NCBI GenBank assembly: GCA_005880055.1
Contig: VBJS01000007.1
Span: 12,332-34,022, forward strand
Reading direction: 5' to 3'
DNA from: Chloroflexota bacterium
GTDB taxonomy: Bacteria; Chloroflexota; Dehalococcoidia; SM23-28-2; RBG-16-64-32
Length of the DNA stretch: 21,691 bases
Each line of letters starts with the position of its first letter. Within the stretch, counting starts at the first letter, position 1. The notes below the pieces were generated by a model. That model did no database searches. It was not told where the DNA came from and saw only the letters and a list, made by a program, of their open reading frames with translations. Positions 14,149 to 21,201 of this stretch are shown here, one piece after another. Position numbers and translations under genes: made by a program.

Positions 14149-14919
14149 TCAGGCTTTCCCGGTAATGAACTGCACGATCTCCTCGTTCACGAGCTCTGGC
14201 TTCTCCCGCATCAAGAAGTGGCCCGCCGCCTCCACCGGCTTGAACGTGAGGTCAGTGAAGAAGTCGCTCAGCTTGTCGCTCCAGGGGAGCGGCAGTACTG
14301 CGTCGTCGTCGCCCCAGAGTACCAGCGTGGGCGCGTATATCTTGGGATCGCCCTCCAACCGCCATCCGCCGCGGAAGGCGGCTCGGTAGCAGTTGAATCC
14401 GCCGCGCAGCGCGCCCGGCCGCGAAAACGCCTCCACGTACTCCGCGATTTCCGCGTCCGTCCACAGCTCCTTATCGTGCGACCAGTGCGAGAGGAAGTGC
14501 CGGACGTAAAGCTCGGTCGCCCGGCGGCTGGACCCCACGAGGTCCTCGGCCCACGGCAACTGGTGGAACATCTGGTACGGAATGTGCCCCGGCTCCATCC
14601 AGCGCATGCCGATCCCGGGGTACGGTGGGTTGAACAAGACGAGCCGGTCGAGGCGGTCGCGGTAGGTGCGCGCGAACTGCTGCACCCAGGCGGCGCCGAA
14701 ATCATGGCTGACGATGTTCGCCTTCCGCCAGCCCAGGTGGTCGAGCAGTGCCGCGATGTCCTGCGCGAACGCCGCCGGCATGTATCCCTTTTCGGGCGGC
14801 AGGTCCGGCTTCTCGGTATAGGCGTAGCCCCTCATATCGGGCACGACGACATCAAAGTGCTGCGAGAGCGGGCCGATGTTAAGGTGCCATTCGTAGTAGA
14901 AGCCGGGCCAGCCATGCAC
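14149..14919 (-). CDS. Epoxide-hydrolase-like alpha/beta hydrolase (Asp nucleophile), frame-intact part
   Basis: This alpha/beta hydrolase is of the epoxide hydrolase/haloalkane dehalogenase group. HGWPGFYYEWH at the start is the oxyanion HGxP motif, VSHDFGAAW the nucleophile elbow with Asp, LVLWGDDDAVLP the acid loop, and EAAGHFLMREKPELV the catalytic His. HDFG fits epoxide hydrolases better than fluoroacetate (HDRG) or haloalkane (HDWG) dehalogenases. The GTG at 14919 is the first start codon in this frame, but it lies inside the conserved fold. The frame upstream continues with family-like DGFRHEYAQINGLRYHY, so the real start is further 5' (see 14920-15017). It is probably the first gene of the three-gene cluster with the LLM oxidoreductase. 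Confidence 0.85.
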   Translation of the reverse strand: MHGWPGFYYEWHLNIGPLSQHFDVVVPDMRGYAYTEKPDLPPEKGYMPAAFAQDIAALLDHLGWRKANIVSHDFGAAWVQQFARTYRDRLDRLVLFNPPYPGIGMRWMEPGHIPYQMFHQLPWAEDLVGSSRRATELYVRHFLSHWSHDKELWTDAEIAEYVEAFSRPGALRGGFNCYRAAFRGGWRLEGDPKIYAPTLVLWGDDDAVLPLPWSDKLSDFFTDLTFKPVEAAGHFLMREKPELVNEEIVQFITGKA

Positions 14920-15017
14920 GAGCAGCAGTGGTGGCCCTGAACCCTGGCGCGCGTAGTGGTAGCGAAGCCCGTTGATCTGCGCGTATTCGTGACGGAAGCC
15001 GTCGTTCTCAGGGGCAC
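14920..15017 (-). other. Out-of-frame 5' end of the epoxide-hydrolase-like gene
   Basis: A GTG at 15017-15015 with AAGGAG 7 nt upstream is the obvious start, but its frame is shifted by one from the conserved coding frame. A run of four C on the coding strand (15014-15011) follows directly. One more C would give MPPENDGFRHEYAQ and then the intact gene. The 1-nt loss is either a real frameshift or a homopolymer sequencing error. Confidence 0.7.
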
Positions 15018-15136
15018 GGGGCGTCTCCTTAGGCGAGCGTGAAGTCTAGCCCGCCAACCGTGGCGGCGCAACCGGCCGCCGCGCGAACTTGATGGTGGAC
15101 AACGGCCTGCCTGCGGGGTCTGGAGTCATTGGTGGC
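15018..15136. other. Intergenic region, phosphotransferase to hydrolase
   Basis: It contains the AAGGAG of the downstream hydrolase gene and a small GC-rich inverted repeat (GGCGGC at 15062, GCCGCC at 15075, 7-nt loop) without a T run. I see no gene. Read-through from the phosphotransferase into the hydrolase cluster is possible. Confidence 0.4.
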
Positions 15137-16201
15137 CTACCTCCTGGGGACATTCGGCAGCGAGAGAGTCAGCCCGGTGATCCGTCGTAGACGTCTGATC
15201 ACACTCCGGGCGACGGGCACCGTAGCGAAGGCGCTGGGCTTCTCGGGCCGGCGGATGACTTTGGCATCGGCCTGCCAATGCATCCCTGCCTCCAGCAAGA
15301 AGCCCAGGCATCGAAGCGCCTCGTAGTACGCGACCGCAGTTTCGTCCAGCGGGCGGAGGCGCTGGTAGGCGCGCCGGTATCGGCTTAGCAGCCACTGCCG
15401 CCCGGCCTGTACCGGGCGAGCGAGTAAATCAGGCAGAGCCAAAGGGCCCTGGCTGAATATCGCAACCGTCGCGCCCACATCATAGGCCGGATCGGCGAGC
15501 CTGACCCAGGGCCAATCGATAACGCCGCTCACTGCCCCGGCATGAACTAAAATGTTCAAGGGGTGAAAGTCGCCGTGACAGATAACGGCTGTTCCCGCAG
15601 CAGGGGCGTTATCGTGCAGCCAGCGCATACCCGGACGCAGGCCGTCCAGCGCAGCATAGTCGATCATCGTCTGTACCTGGGCAATCCAGTCGCTCACGCT
15701 AAGAGGCGCGACGGGTAGCCCGTGCGACTGCAGCGCGTTGATGAGTGCGGCCGGGTCCAGCGCATGAAGCCGGGCCTGCGATTGGGCGAGCATCTCGGGC
15801 AGACGCAGCCAGATACGGGACGGCCGGAACAGCATTTCCAGCATAACTCGCCCCTGCAGCTTCTCCATGATTAGGAACGGCGCCCCAAGTACGTCATTCT
15901 CCGTGCACGCGGCAAAGACGCGTGGCGCCGAGTAGCCGGCCTCGGCTATCGCGTTCTGGACGGTACTCTCAAATAGCGCGCGCTGGCCGCTCGGCAGAGT
16001 TACCCAGGGGTTGTCCTCCCTGAACAGGCGTAGGATGAGGTGCCCGGCCAGTTTTTCCGGAGCACCGGAGAGACGAAAGGCGTAGATGTGAGTATCGAAA
16101 CCGCCCGTTATCCGGCTGGGTGGCTCCGCATACTCCAGTTGCGCTCCTGTGTTTAGACAGAGGTAGTCCAGGAGCCTTTTGTCGATAACTGGGTCTGTCA
16201 T
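15137..16201 (-). CDS. Aminoglycoside-phosphotransferase-family kinase (APH fold)
   Basis: This 354-residue protein-kinase-like phosphotransferase has the Brenner-type catalytic loop VICHGDFHPLNIL (H209, D211, N216) and the metal-binding GVIDWPWVRLADPAYDVG (D229). The N-lobe includes LAGHLILRLFRE and the hinge FLIMEKLQGRVM. The position of the usual ATP-binding Lys in the N-lobe appears to be Arg or shifted. The family includes antibiotic kinases, choline kinases, homoserine kinases and acyl-CoA dehydrogenase partners; the broad similarity and catabolic neighbours do not favour a resistance role. The ATG has no clear ribosome site. It diverges from the VOC gene with an 84-bp shared control region. 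Confidence 0.82.
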   Translation of the reverse strand: MTDPVIDKRLLDYLCLNTGAQLEYAEPPSRITGGFDTHIYAFRLSGAPEKLAGHLILRLFREDNPWVTLPSGQRALFESTVQNAIAEAGYSAPRVFAACTENDVLGAPFLIMEKLQGRVMLEMLFRPSRIWLRLPEMLAQSQARLHALDPAALINALQSHGLPVAPLSVSDWIAQVQTMIDYAALDGLRPGMRWLHDNAPAAGTAVICHGDFHPLNILVHAGAVSGVIDWPWVRLADPAYDVGATVAIFSQGPLALPDLLARPVQAGRQWLLSRYRRAYQRLRPLDETAVAYYEALRCLGFLLEAGMHWQADAKVIRRPEKPSAFATVPVARSVIRRLRRITGLTLSLPNVPRR

Positions 16202-16269
16202 ACAGTTTTTCGGGCGAGCGACGGGGAAAGCTTAGCACGGTCCGTAAGCCAGCAAGCCAGATTCGCCCG

Positions 16270-16278
16270 TGCTACAAT
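16270..16278 (+). promoter_or_regulatory. Extended -10 box of the two-domain VOC gene
   Basis: TGCTACAAT is an extended -10 (TGn plus TACAAT) that ends 7 nt before the GTG start. Transcription would begin at or next to the start codon, giving a leaderless mRNA; no Shine-Dalgarno precedes the GTG. No clear -35 is seen. Confidence 0.5.
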
Positions 16279-16285
16279 CCGCCGC

Positions 16286-17116
16286 GTGATTCTGGATGTC
16301 CATCACGTCGGCCTGGCTGTTAGCAGCATGGACGAAGCTCTTGCCCTCTATCGGGACGCGCTGCAGCTTCCGCTCGTCAAGGAGGGCACAGTACCAGAGC
16401 GCGGCGTTCACGCATCGGTGTTGGCCGCCGGCGGGAGCTATCTTGAAGTGCTACAGCCGTTCAAAGGAGAGTCGGACTCGCCCTTTCGCACACACATCGA
16501 CGAGGAGGGCGAAGGCCTCCACCACCTCGCGCTCTGGAGCGATAACGTCGAGTCAGACGTTGCGAGACTACTCGAAGCGCAAACGCCTCTCGCCGATGAC
16601 CATCCACGCGAAGGGTTTACGGGGCGGCTCAGTTACCTGATGCCGGCGGCGTTTGACGGCGTGCTCCTGGAGGTTGTGGAGCCGGAGGAGCTGCTTAATG
16701 GCCGGGCGCCGGCGGGCGCCGGCGGTCCCTGGCAGATTACCCGCATCGACCACGTCGTCTTGCGGGTCCCCGACGTCCAGAAGGTATGCGACCGCTTCCA
16801 GCAGCTACTCGGCGTTTCCACCAAGCGGACGTTCGAGCGCGGCGGCATGCGCTTCGCCTTCATGCGGCCGGGCGATGTGGTGATCGAAGTGATAGGGCCG
16901 TTGGAGGGCGCCGAGCCGGGCACCGGGCGCATCGCCGGGCTCGCTTTCGAGGTCAAGGGAATCGACGTGCTCGCTTCGTCGCTAAAGGCCACGGGCTATC
17001 CCGTGGGCGAGCCGCACCCGGCGCTTCAGGGCGGCCGCATCGTGTCAGTCCACCACTCCGGCGCCTGCGGCGTGCCCCTGGCGTTCATCGACTTCGCGGA
17101 TAGCCCACGTCCGTAA
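16286..17116 (+). CDS. Two-domain VOC protein, methylmalonyl-CoA-epimerase-like N-terminal half
   Basis: This 276-residue protein has two vicinal-oxygen-chelate domains. The first (1-130) resembles methylmalonyl-CoA epimerase: VHHVGLAVSSMDEALALYRD, VPERGVHASVL, YLEVLQPF, GEGLHHLALWSDNV and VLLEVVEP, with His and Glu metal ligands in the expected places. The second (about 148-272) begins ITRIDHVVLRVPDVQKVCDRFQQLLGV and includes MRPGDVVIEVIGP. True epimerases are single-domain and about 135-150 residues, so a dioxygenase- or glyoxalase-like two-module enzyme is also possible. The GTG start is fixed by the extended -10 and by the position of the first strand. A second VOC gene follows 2 nt after the stop. 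Confidence 0.8.
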   Translation: MILDVHHVGLAVSSMDEALALYRDALQLPLVKEGTVPERGVHASVLAAGGSYLEVLQPFKGESDSPFRTHIDEEGEGLHHLALWSDNVESDVARLLEAQTPLADDHPREGFTGRLSYLMPAAFDGVLLEVVEPEELLNGRAPAGAGGPWQITRIDHVVLRVPDVQKVCDRFQQLLGVSTKRTFERGGMRFAFMRPGDVVIEVIGPLEGAEPGTGRIAGLAFEVKGIDVLASSLKATGYPVGEPHPALQGGRIVSVHHSGACGVPLAFIDFADSPRP

Positions 17117-17118
17117 AT

Positions 17119-17514
17119 ATGACTGCTCCTCTGCTCCGCAAAATAGACTCCCTTCAGTTGCCGGTGCCAGACCTCGACACGGCGATTGCCTTCTATCGTG
17201 ACGGGCTTGGACAGCCATTGATTTGGCGCAGCAAGACAGCCGCCGGCCTGGGACTGGAAGGCGAAGGAGAAGTTGTGCCTCAAACAGAGCGGCCTCACCC
17301 AGAGGTCGACATCCTGGTCTCACGAGTCGATGATGCGGCCCGGGCGTTCGTTGAGGCCGGGGGAACGCTGCTTGCTGGCCCGTTCGATATCCAGGTCGGG
17401 CGCTGTGCCGTCGTGAAAGACCCGTGGGGTAACGTCCTTGTGTTATTAGACATGAGCAAAGGGCGGCTGGTCACGGACGACCAGGGAAACATCCTTGGAA
17501 ACGAACCGGCTTAA
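17119..17514 (+). CDS. Single-domain VOC (glyoxalase-like) protein
   Basis: This 131-residue VOC-fold protein has IDSLQLPVPDLDTAIAFYRDGLGQPLIW at the N-terminus, then VDILVSRVDDAARAFVEAGG and VGRCAVVKDPWGNVLVLLDMSKG. The usual His of the first strand (DHV) is Ser-Leu here, so metal binding may be altered. Members include glyoxalases, fosfomycin- and bleomycin-resistance proteins and ring-cleaving dioxygenases; no substrate can be assigned. The ATG lies 2 nt after the stop of the two-domain VOC gene, so the two are probably co-transcribed. Confidence 0.8.
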   Translation: MTAPLLRKIDSLQLPVPDLDTAIAFYRDGLGQPLIWRSKTAAGLGLEGEGEVVPQTERPHPEVDILVSRVDDAARAFVEAGGTLLAGPFDIQVGRCAVVKDPWGNVLVLLDMSKGRLVTDDQGNILGNEPA

Positions 17515-17566
17515 CTTGAAGCACCCAACGGACTGACGTTAACGGCCGGAAACTAAAGGCTGAGAG

Positions 17567-18556
17567 CTACTGGCAGGCCGGGCCGCCATACGCCTTCGCT
17601 CCCCCAAACATCGGCGGGCGTAGCGTAATCAGGGCTGTCAGGTCCAGCGTATTGATGGCGTCGGCATACATCTGTTCTCCGGGGACCAGGTCCCAGCGCG
17701 CGTCAAACCCCGCCTTGCCCGGCGACGTGTTCAGCCGGCGTACGGGCGCCAGGAAGCTCGTCACATCCGATAAATCGACGCGGTTTGCGCTCGTCCCGGC
17801 CGCGAGGTCCGCCGGCCAGTTGAGGCTGGGGCTCCCAGGCTTGGTAGTGTCGAAGTTCCCGCAACGCGCTGTGGCGCTCGTGCCCAGCGCCTGCTCCGTG
17901 CTGTTAGTGAAGCCATCGCCGTCCGAATCCGAATTGGGCGCCGGTGTGGGCGAGGGAGATGGCGAAGGCGTGGGGCTGGGCGACGGCGTGGCGGTTGGCG
18001 CAGGAGGCGGCGCAACGTAGCCGCCGAAGTCCGTCGTCCAATACCACCCGTACGCGCTGCCGGCGGTGTAGGCGCGGGCGATGCCGATCACATTGTAGTT
18101 AGCGTTCAACATGTTGGCATTGTGCCCGGGCGAGTCCTTCCAGAGATTGAAGGCGGTCTGCGCGCTGCTGGTGCCTGCCGCCAGGTTCTCGCCTTTCCAG
18201 GTGTTGTAGCAGTAACCGAAATCGCACATTCGCTGGAAGGGGTCGCGGCCCAGCGAATCTGTATGGCTGAAGTAGTTCTTCGCCCCCATATCGGCGCTCA
18301 TCCAACGTGAGGCGTCTTCGATGTTTCCGTCGATTGAGAGCGTCCCCAGCCCATTTGCCTGGCGGTACTGGTTGATCAGGCCGAGGAACGTCTGCTCCTC
18401 GCTGTCCAGCGCGGTTGACGCGCCCGTCAACTGATAGGGAGAGGACAGGATCACAGCCGCGACGGCGACTACGAACGATGCCAGCATGACCAGGCATGCT
18501 CGCCGCCTGATCGAGTGTCGTCCCGGCGCCCGGCCGCACCCCGCTATCCTCGTCAT
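17567..18556 (-). CDS. Secreted CAP-domain protein with Pro/Thr/Ser linker and dockerin-like tail
   Basis: This 329-residue exported protein has a signal/anchor helix at about 20-38 after RRRA. The CAP (SCP/PR-1) domain at 52-180 has FLGLINQYRQANGLGTLSID, NYFSHTDSLGRDPFQRM, GENLAAG and WKDSPGHNANMLNANYNVIGI, with the expected H98, E123 and H145 of the CAP cavity. A repeat of Pro, Ser and Thr follows (183-208), then an EF-hand-like Ca2+ loop DSDGDGFTNSTE (210-221). The C-terminal part has two loop-helix units, NRVDLSDVTSFL and INTLDLTALI, as in dockerins. Bacterial CAP proteins are poorly understood (roles in adhesion and wall metabolism have been proposed). The tail suggests Ca2+-dependent attachment on the cell surface. 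Confidence 0.83.
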   Translation of the reverse strand: MTRIAGCGRAPGRHSIRRRACLVMLASFVVAVAAVILSSPYQLTGASTALDSEEQTFLGLINQYRQANGLGTLSIDGNIEDASRWMSADMGAKNYFSHTDSLGRDPFQRMCDFGYCYNTWKGENLAAGTSSAQTAFNLWKDSPGHNANMLNANYNVIGIARAYTAGSAYGWYWTTDFGGYVAPPPAPTATPSPSPTPSPSPSPTPAPNSDSDGDGFTNSTEQALGTSATARCGNFDTTKPGSPSLNWPADLAAGTSANRVDLSDVTSFLAPVRRLNTSPGKAGFDARWDLVPGEQMYADAINTLDLTALITLRPPMFGGAKAYGGPACQ

Positions 18557-18788
18557 AAAACAAATGACTGGGATACAGCGGTACGGTTACGGTGAAGTCT
18601 TCACACCTACGTCTGCGTTTGGTTAAGGCTTCCGACTCCGCCCCGCGAAAGCATGGCCGGGGAGTAATAAAGGGGCATCCCCGACGCTAGCCAGGGCGCG
18701 AACGAAGCGTGCCTGTGGCCGTTTCGAATACAGTTGTCCGCCGCGTGTCTTTCCCGGCGATGGCATAGCGTACTCGCCGAGACCGCCT
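18557..18788. other. Intergenic region upstream of the CAP gene
   Basis: I see no coding region here. It holds a short hairpin (GGGG-CAT-CCCC, 18672-18682) and GC-rich sequence without a convincing promoter or known riboswitch. A partial resemblance to the fluoride motif on the + strand near 18756-18810 is discussed under rejected items. Confidence 0.4.
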
Positions 18789-19625
18789 CTAAAGCGGCGC
18801 AGCGTCTACGTAAGTTGCTTCACGACCCGAGCCCCGCGATTGCAGCCAGACTCCAAAGCCGCCCATGCCTGCGACGGCCATCCCGAGAACGGTCAATGCC
18901 AGGTAAGTCCTTATCGGTATCCACATCGCATCGACCCCGAGGTCGAGCATTGTATCGGCGAATGAATCGGCATCGCTTTGTGCCGTCTTAAACGCGAACC
19001 GGATCGCCACCGCCGCGGCGAGAGAAGGCAACGCGCCGGCAAACACCGCGGAACCCAGCACCACGAGCCGGCTACACCAGGAACCAAGCGTCATCGCGAG
19101 CGCAGCCGTCAGGCCCGCAACCATTAGCCCCAGCCAAACTGCTGCCACAAGGAATGCCTTGTGGTAGGAATCGCGGACGATGGCGAGTCCATGGTAGATT
19201 GCGCCGGCGGCAGAGAAACGCTGGACGCCTTGCCCCGGGCCGGAGTCGGCCTGGATCCAGGGAGACATCCCATCGTCATACAGTTTGCGGGCCGCCTCAT
19301 CTAGTAGCCGCTGCCTCAGCGGAGCGCCGGATAGCGTCCCCGCCTCGCTTCGCGGCACCTCGAGTGGAATCGGAAAGCCCCTGACCGGTACAGCTTTGCT
19401 ATCCCCGCTGCCCGCATCCTCGTGCAACTGACGCTCGATCTGCGGCAGTAAAGTATCGAGATCCGTCAGTGAGGCCACCGCCCTGCGGTGAATCCTCTCG
19501 CCGTTCTCGCGGGAGGTGAGCTGCAGCCCAACGATCGCCCCGAAGAATAGGACGAGGACAATAACAAGCGCGACGCCAAGAAACCATTGTGACGCCAGCC
19601 GGGCCGTTCTACGATACCTGCTCAA
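18789..19625 (-). CDS. Membrane protein of unknown function
   Basis: I do not recognise this 278-residue protein. It has a membrane helix at about 12-35, a polar stretch of about 120 residues (36-157) that would be outside the membrane, and three more helices at about 158-180, 184-208 and 236-260. The polar part has RQRLLDEAARKLYDDGMSPW and a Gly/Ser/Asp-rich segment but no familiar motif. The TTG start at 19625 overlaps the TGA of the RDD gene (TTGA), so the two are translationally coupled and may form one membrane unit. Confidence 0.6.
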   Translation of the reverse strand: MSRYRRTARLASQWFLGVALVIVLVLFFGAIVGLQLTSRENGERIHRRAVASLTDLDTLLPQIERQLHEDAGSGDSKAVPVRGFPIPLEVPRSEAGTLSGAPLRQRLLDEAARKLYDDGMSPWIQADSGPGQGVQRFSAAGAIYHGLAIVRDSYHKAFLVAAVWLGLMVAGLTAALAMTLGSWCSRLVVLGSAVFAGALPSLAAAVAIRFAFKTAQSDADSFADTMLDLGVDAMWIPIRTYLALTVLGMAVAGMGGFGVWLQSRGSGREATYVDAAPL

Positions 19626-20104
19626 CGCAACTCGCGGACAACGGTGCCCGCCAGGCGGTCATGGAGCGCGCGGTGCTCGCTATCGAAAAAGCCGGGCAGC
19701 AGCCCAACGCCGAACGGCAGCACGCTGAGCGGCCAGGCCAACGTTCGCAGCAGCGCGCGGCTGTGCGAGAGCCGGTAACCTTCGCGCGTCGTGATGATCA
19801 GGCCCACGGCCATCATCCCCAGGCTCTGACTGCGCCAGGCCCACAGCAAGGCGAACAGCGCGGGCGCAAACGGAAAGAAGAAGGCGCCAATGGCGCCCAC
19901 CCAGATGTAGACGGCGGACTCCGGGTAGGAGTCTCCCCGCAATACCAGCTGCAGACCCCCCAGCGCAAAAAACAGCATGAAGAAACCCACCATCAGGATG
20001 CAATCAAGGATGAAGGCGACAATTCGCAGGGAGATGCTCGCGATGGGGAGCGGCGCAAGCGCTTCGCTGTGTTCAGCGTCCATCACTTGTCCGCTTGCGG
20101 CCAT
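19622..20104 (-). CDS. RDD-family membrane protein
   Basis: This 160-residue protein carries the RDD domain, named after conserved Arg and Asp residues. It has ISLRIVAFILDCILMVGFF (first helix with Arg and Asp), two further hydrophobic segments (about 63-92 and 117-137), SQSLGMMAVGLIIT, and the C-terminal signature FFDSEHRALHDRLAGTVV. RDD proteins are small inner-membrane proteins; some have been proposed as Na+/H+ exchangers but most have no known role. The start is the ATG at 20104, set 8 nt after an extended -10, so the message is probably leaderless. It is coupled by a 4-nt overlap to the next membrane protein gene. Confidence 0.82.
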   Translation of the reverse strand: MAASGQVMDAEHSEALAPLPIASISLRIVAFILDCILMVGFFMLFFALGGLQLVLRGDSYPESAVYIWVGAIGAFFFPFAPALFALLWAWRSQSLGMMAVGLIITTREGYRLSHSRALLRTLAWPLSVLPFGVGLLPGFFDSEHRALHDRLAGTVVRELR

Positions 20105-20112
20105 TATCCGCG

Positions 20113-20121
20113 ATTATAGCA
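20113..20121 (-). promoter_or_regulatory. Extended -10 box of the RDD gene
   Basis: TGCTATAAT on the - strand is a perfect -10 with the upstream TGn extension, 8 nt before the ATG. The predicted transcription start is within about 3 nt of the start codon, so little or no leader exists. The same nonamer (with one change) precedes the VOC gene at 16286. Confidence 0.6.
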
Positions 20122-20141
20122 TCAGCCCGGCGGATGCCGCC

Positions 20142-21044
20142 CTACGCGCGCAGGCCCGTTTGCCCTGCCGCGCTTCGCACCTCCATCCTGTTCTCCACCG
20201 CCCGCACGCCCGGCACCCGGGAGACCGCTCGGATCGCTTCAGCTATTGCGCCGGCGCTCTCCGCGTAGCCGTAAAGGAGAACGCGGCCCAGCGTGGAGCG
20301 CGCGTAGACTTCCGCCGCCCGAGGCAGTCCCGCGCGATCCAGCGCCTGGCCGATATTCGATTCAAGTTGGACGTCGTCCACAACATCGAACTGGAGCGGA
20401 TAATCGCCGAGCGCCTCGATTAGAGATGAGTGCAGGCTCGCCCTCGCTCCCTTTGTTCGGAGGTTTCCGGTCACGCTCAGGATGCCGTTTCGCGCCTGGA
20501 TCTCCAACGACCTGCGGTCATCCCACGCCAGGTCCCGATTGTTCGCCAGGGCATCGCGAACAATTTCCGCCAGCGCTTCGTCAGAAAGGTAGGGCGCTAG
20601 ATTTTCCACCTGCACTCCGAGTTGTAGCGCCGCTCCCTGGAAGCTTATGTCTTCCCGTTGAACCCGATATTCCCGTCCGCGGCAGTCAACGATGATCTGT
20701 ACCAGCACGCGCGAGACCCGGTCGATAACCGCGCCCGTCAGTCTCGAATCCGGGAGGTTCACCTTTGTATCGCGTGACAGCGTGCGCGTAGGCGCCGCTA
20801 CCGGCGGAATTTCACGGGCGAACGCCTTGCCAGACGTTACTTCGTCAAAAGCGATGTCCTGGTCAGACCAGCTGGTAGCTGCCGTCAGGGGCAACTTCAC
20901 CGTTGCCTTTTGCAGGATGCCCCTCTGCAAGCTGACGTTGACCACCTCCCACCCCTCGTCCACTTCCAGTGTGCGCAGGCGGCCGGACCAGCGGTCGCGA
21001 AACCGCACTGGGCAGCCAAGCCTAATGGGCATCCAGTCCACCAT
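20142..21044 (-). CDS. PRC-barrel-like and BON-domain protein
   Basis: This 300-residue protein appears to be cytosolic or surface-bound without a signal peptide. Residues 1-140 look like two tandem PRC-barrel-type units (IRLGCPVRFRDRWSGRLRTLEVD, then LPDSRLTGAVIDRVSRVLVQIIVD). Two BON-like modules follow: about 150-215 (LSDEALAEIVRDALANN, LEIQARNGILSVTGNLRTKG) and about 220-290 (DVVDDVQLESNIGQALD, ARSTLGRVLLYGYAES, VPGVRAVENRMEV). BON domains bind lipid or peptidoglycan surfaces and PRC barrels bind proteins or RNA, so an envelope-linked role is possible but not shown. The ATG has AGGAG 6 nt upstream. Confidence 0.7.
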   Translation of the reverse strand: MVDWMPIRLGCPVRFRDRWSGRLRTLEVDEGWEVVNVSLQRGILQKATVKLPLTAATSWSDQDIAFDEVTSGKAFAREIPPVAAPTRTLSRDTKVNLPDSRLTGAVIDRVSRVLVQIIVDCRGREYRVQREDISFQGAALQLGVQVENLAPYLSDEALAEIVRDALANNRDLAWDDRRSLEIQARNGILSVTGNLRTKGARASLHSSLIEALGDYPLQFDVVDDVQLESNIGQALDRAGLPRAAEVYARSTLGRVLLYGYAESAGAIAEAIRAVSRVPGVRAVENRMEVRSAAGQTGLRA

Positions 21045-21201
21045 TCATCGCTCCTGTTCGCTATATGACCGATAACGGTTTAGCGGAGGCTAGGTTATCA
21101 GTGAGGCAGGCAACCCAGCGAAACATGCTTGACGCTGCAACGGGTGCCTCTTAAGGTTAGCACCGGATTGCACAGGACTCCCATTCCGAAAGGAGACCGC
21201 C
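21045..21201. other. Divergent control region, BON gene and lipoprotein gene
   Basis: It holds the AGGAG site of the - strand gene, the + strand promoter at 21129-21157 and the AAAGGAG site at 21189-21195. No RNA gene or repeat is visible. Confidence 0.45.
21129..21157 (+). promoter_or_regulatory. Candidate promoter of the lipoprotein gene
   Basis: TTGACG (21129-21134) and TAAGGT (21152-21157) are 17 bp apart. The -35 has one mismatch, and the -10 keeps the three key positions T, A and final T. The start would be near 21164, leaving a leader of about 38 nt with AAAGGAG before the ATG. Confidence 0.5.

Noticed and set aside
13355..14940. Long + strand frames opposite the LLM oxidoreductase and hydrolase genes
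   Set aside because: They are mirror frames of well-supported - strand genes and show only Arg/Val-rich shadow composition.
15137..16201. Phosphotransferase as an aminoglycoside resistance gene
   Set aside because: Only the broad APH-fold motifs are present. The family is very diverse, and the context is metabolic with no mobile resistance elements.
18672..18682. GGGG-CAT-CCCC hairpin as a terminator
   Set aside because: The stem is only 4 bp, with no T run and no gene ending nearby in either direction.
18756..18810. Partial resemblance to the fluoride riboswitch (GGCGATGG ... ACCGCC ... CTAC) on the + strand
   Set aside because: The conserved TGATG before the final CTAC is missing, the spacing is wrong, and no + strand gene follows; it runs into the 3' end of a - strand gene.
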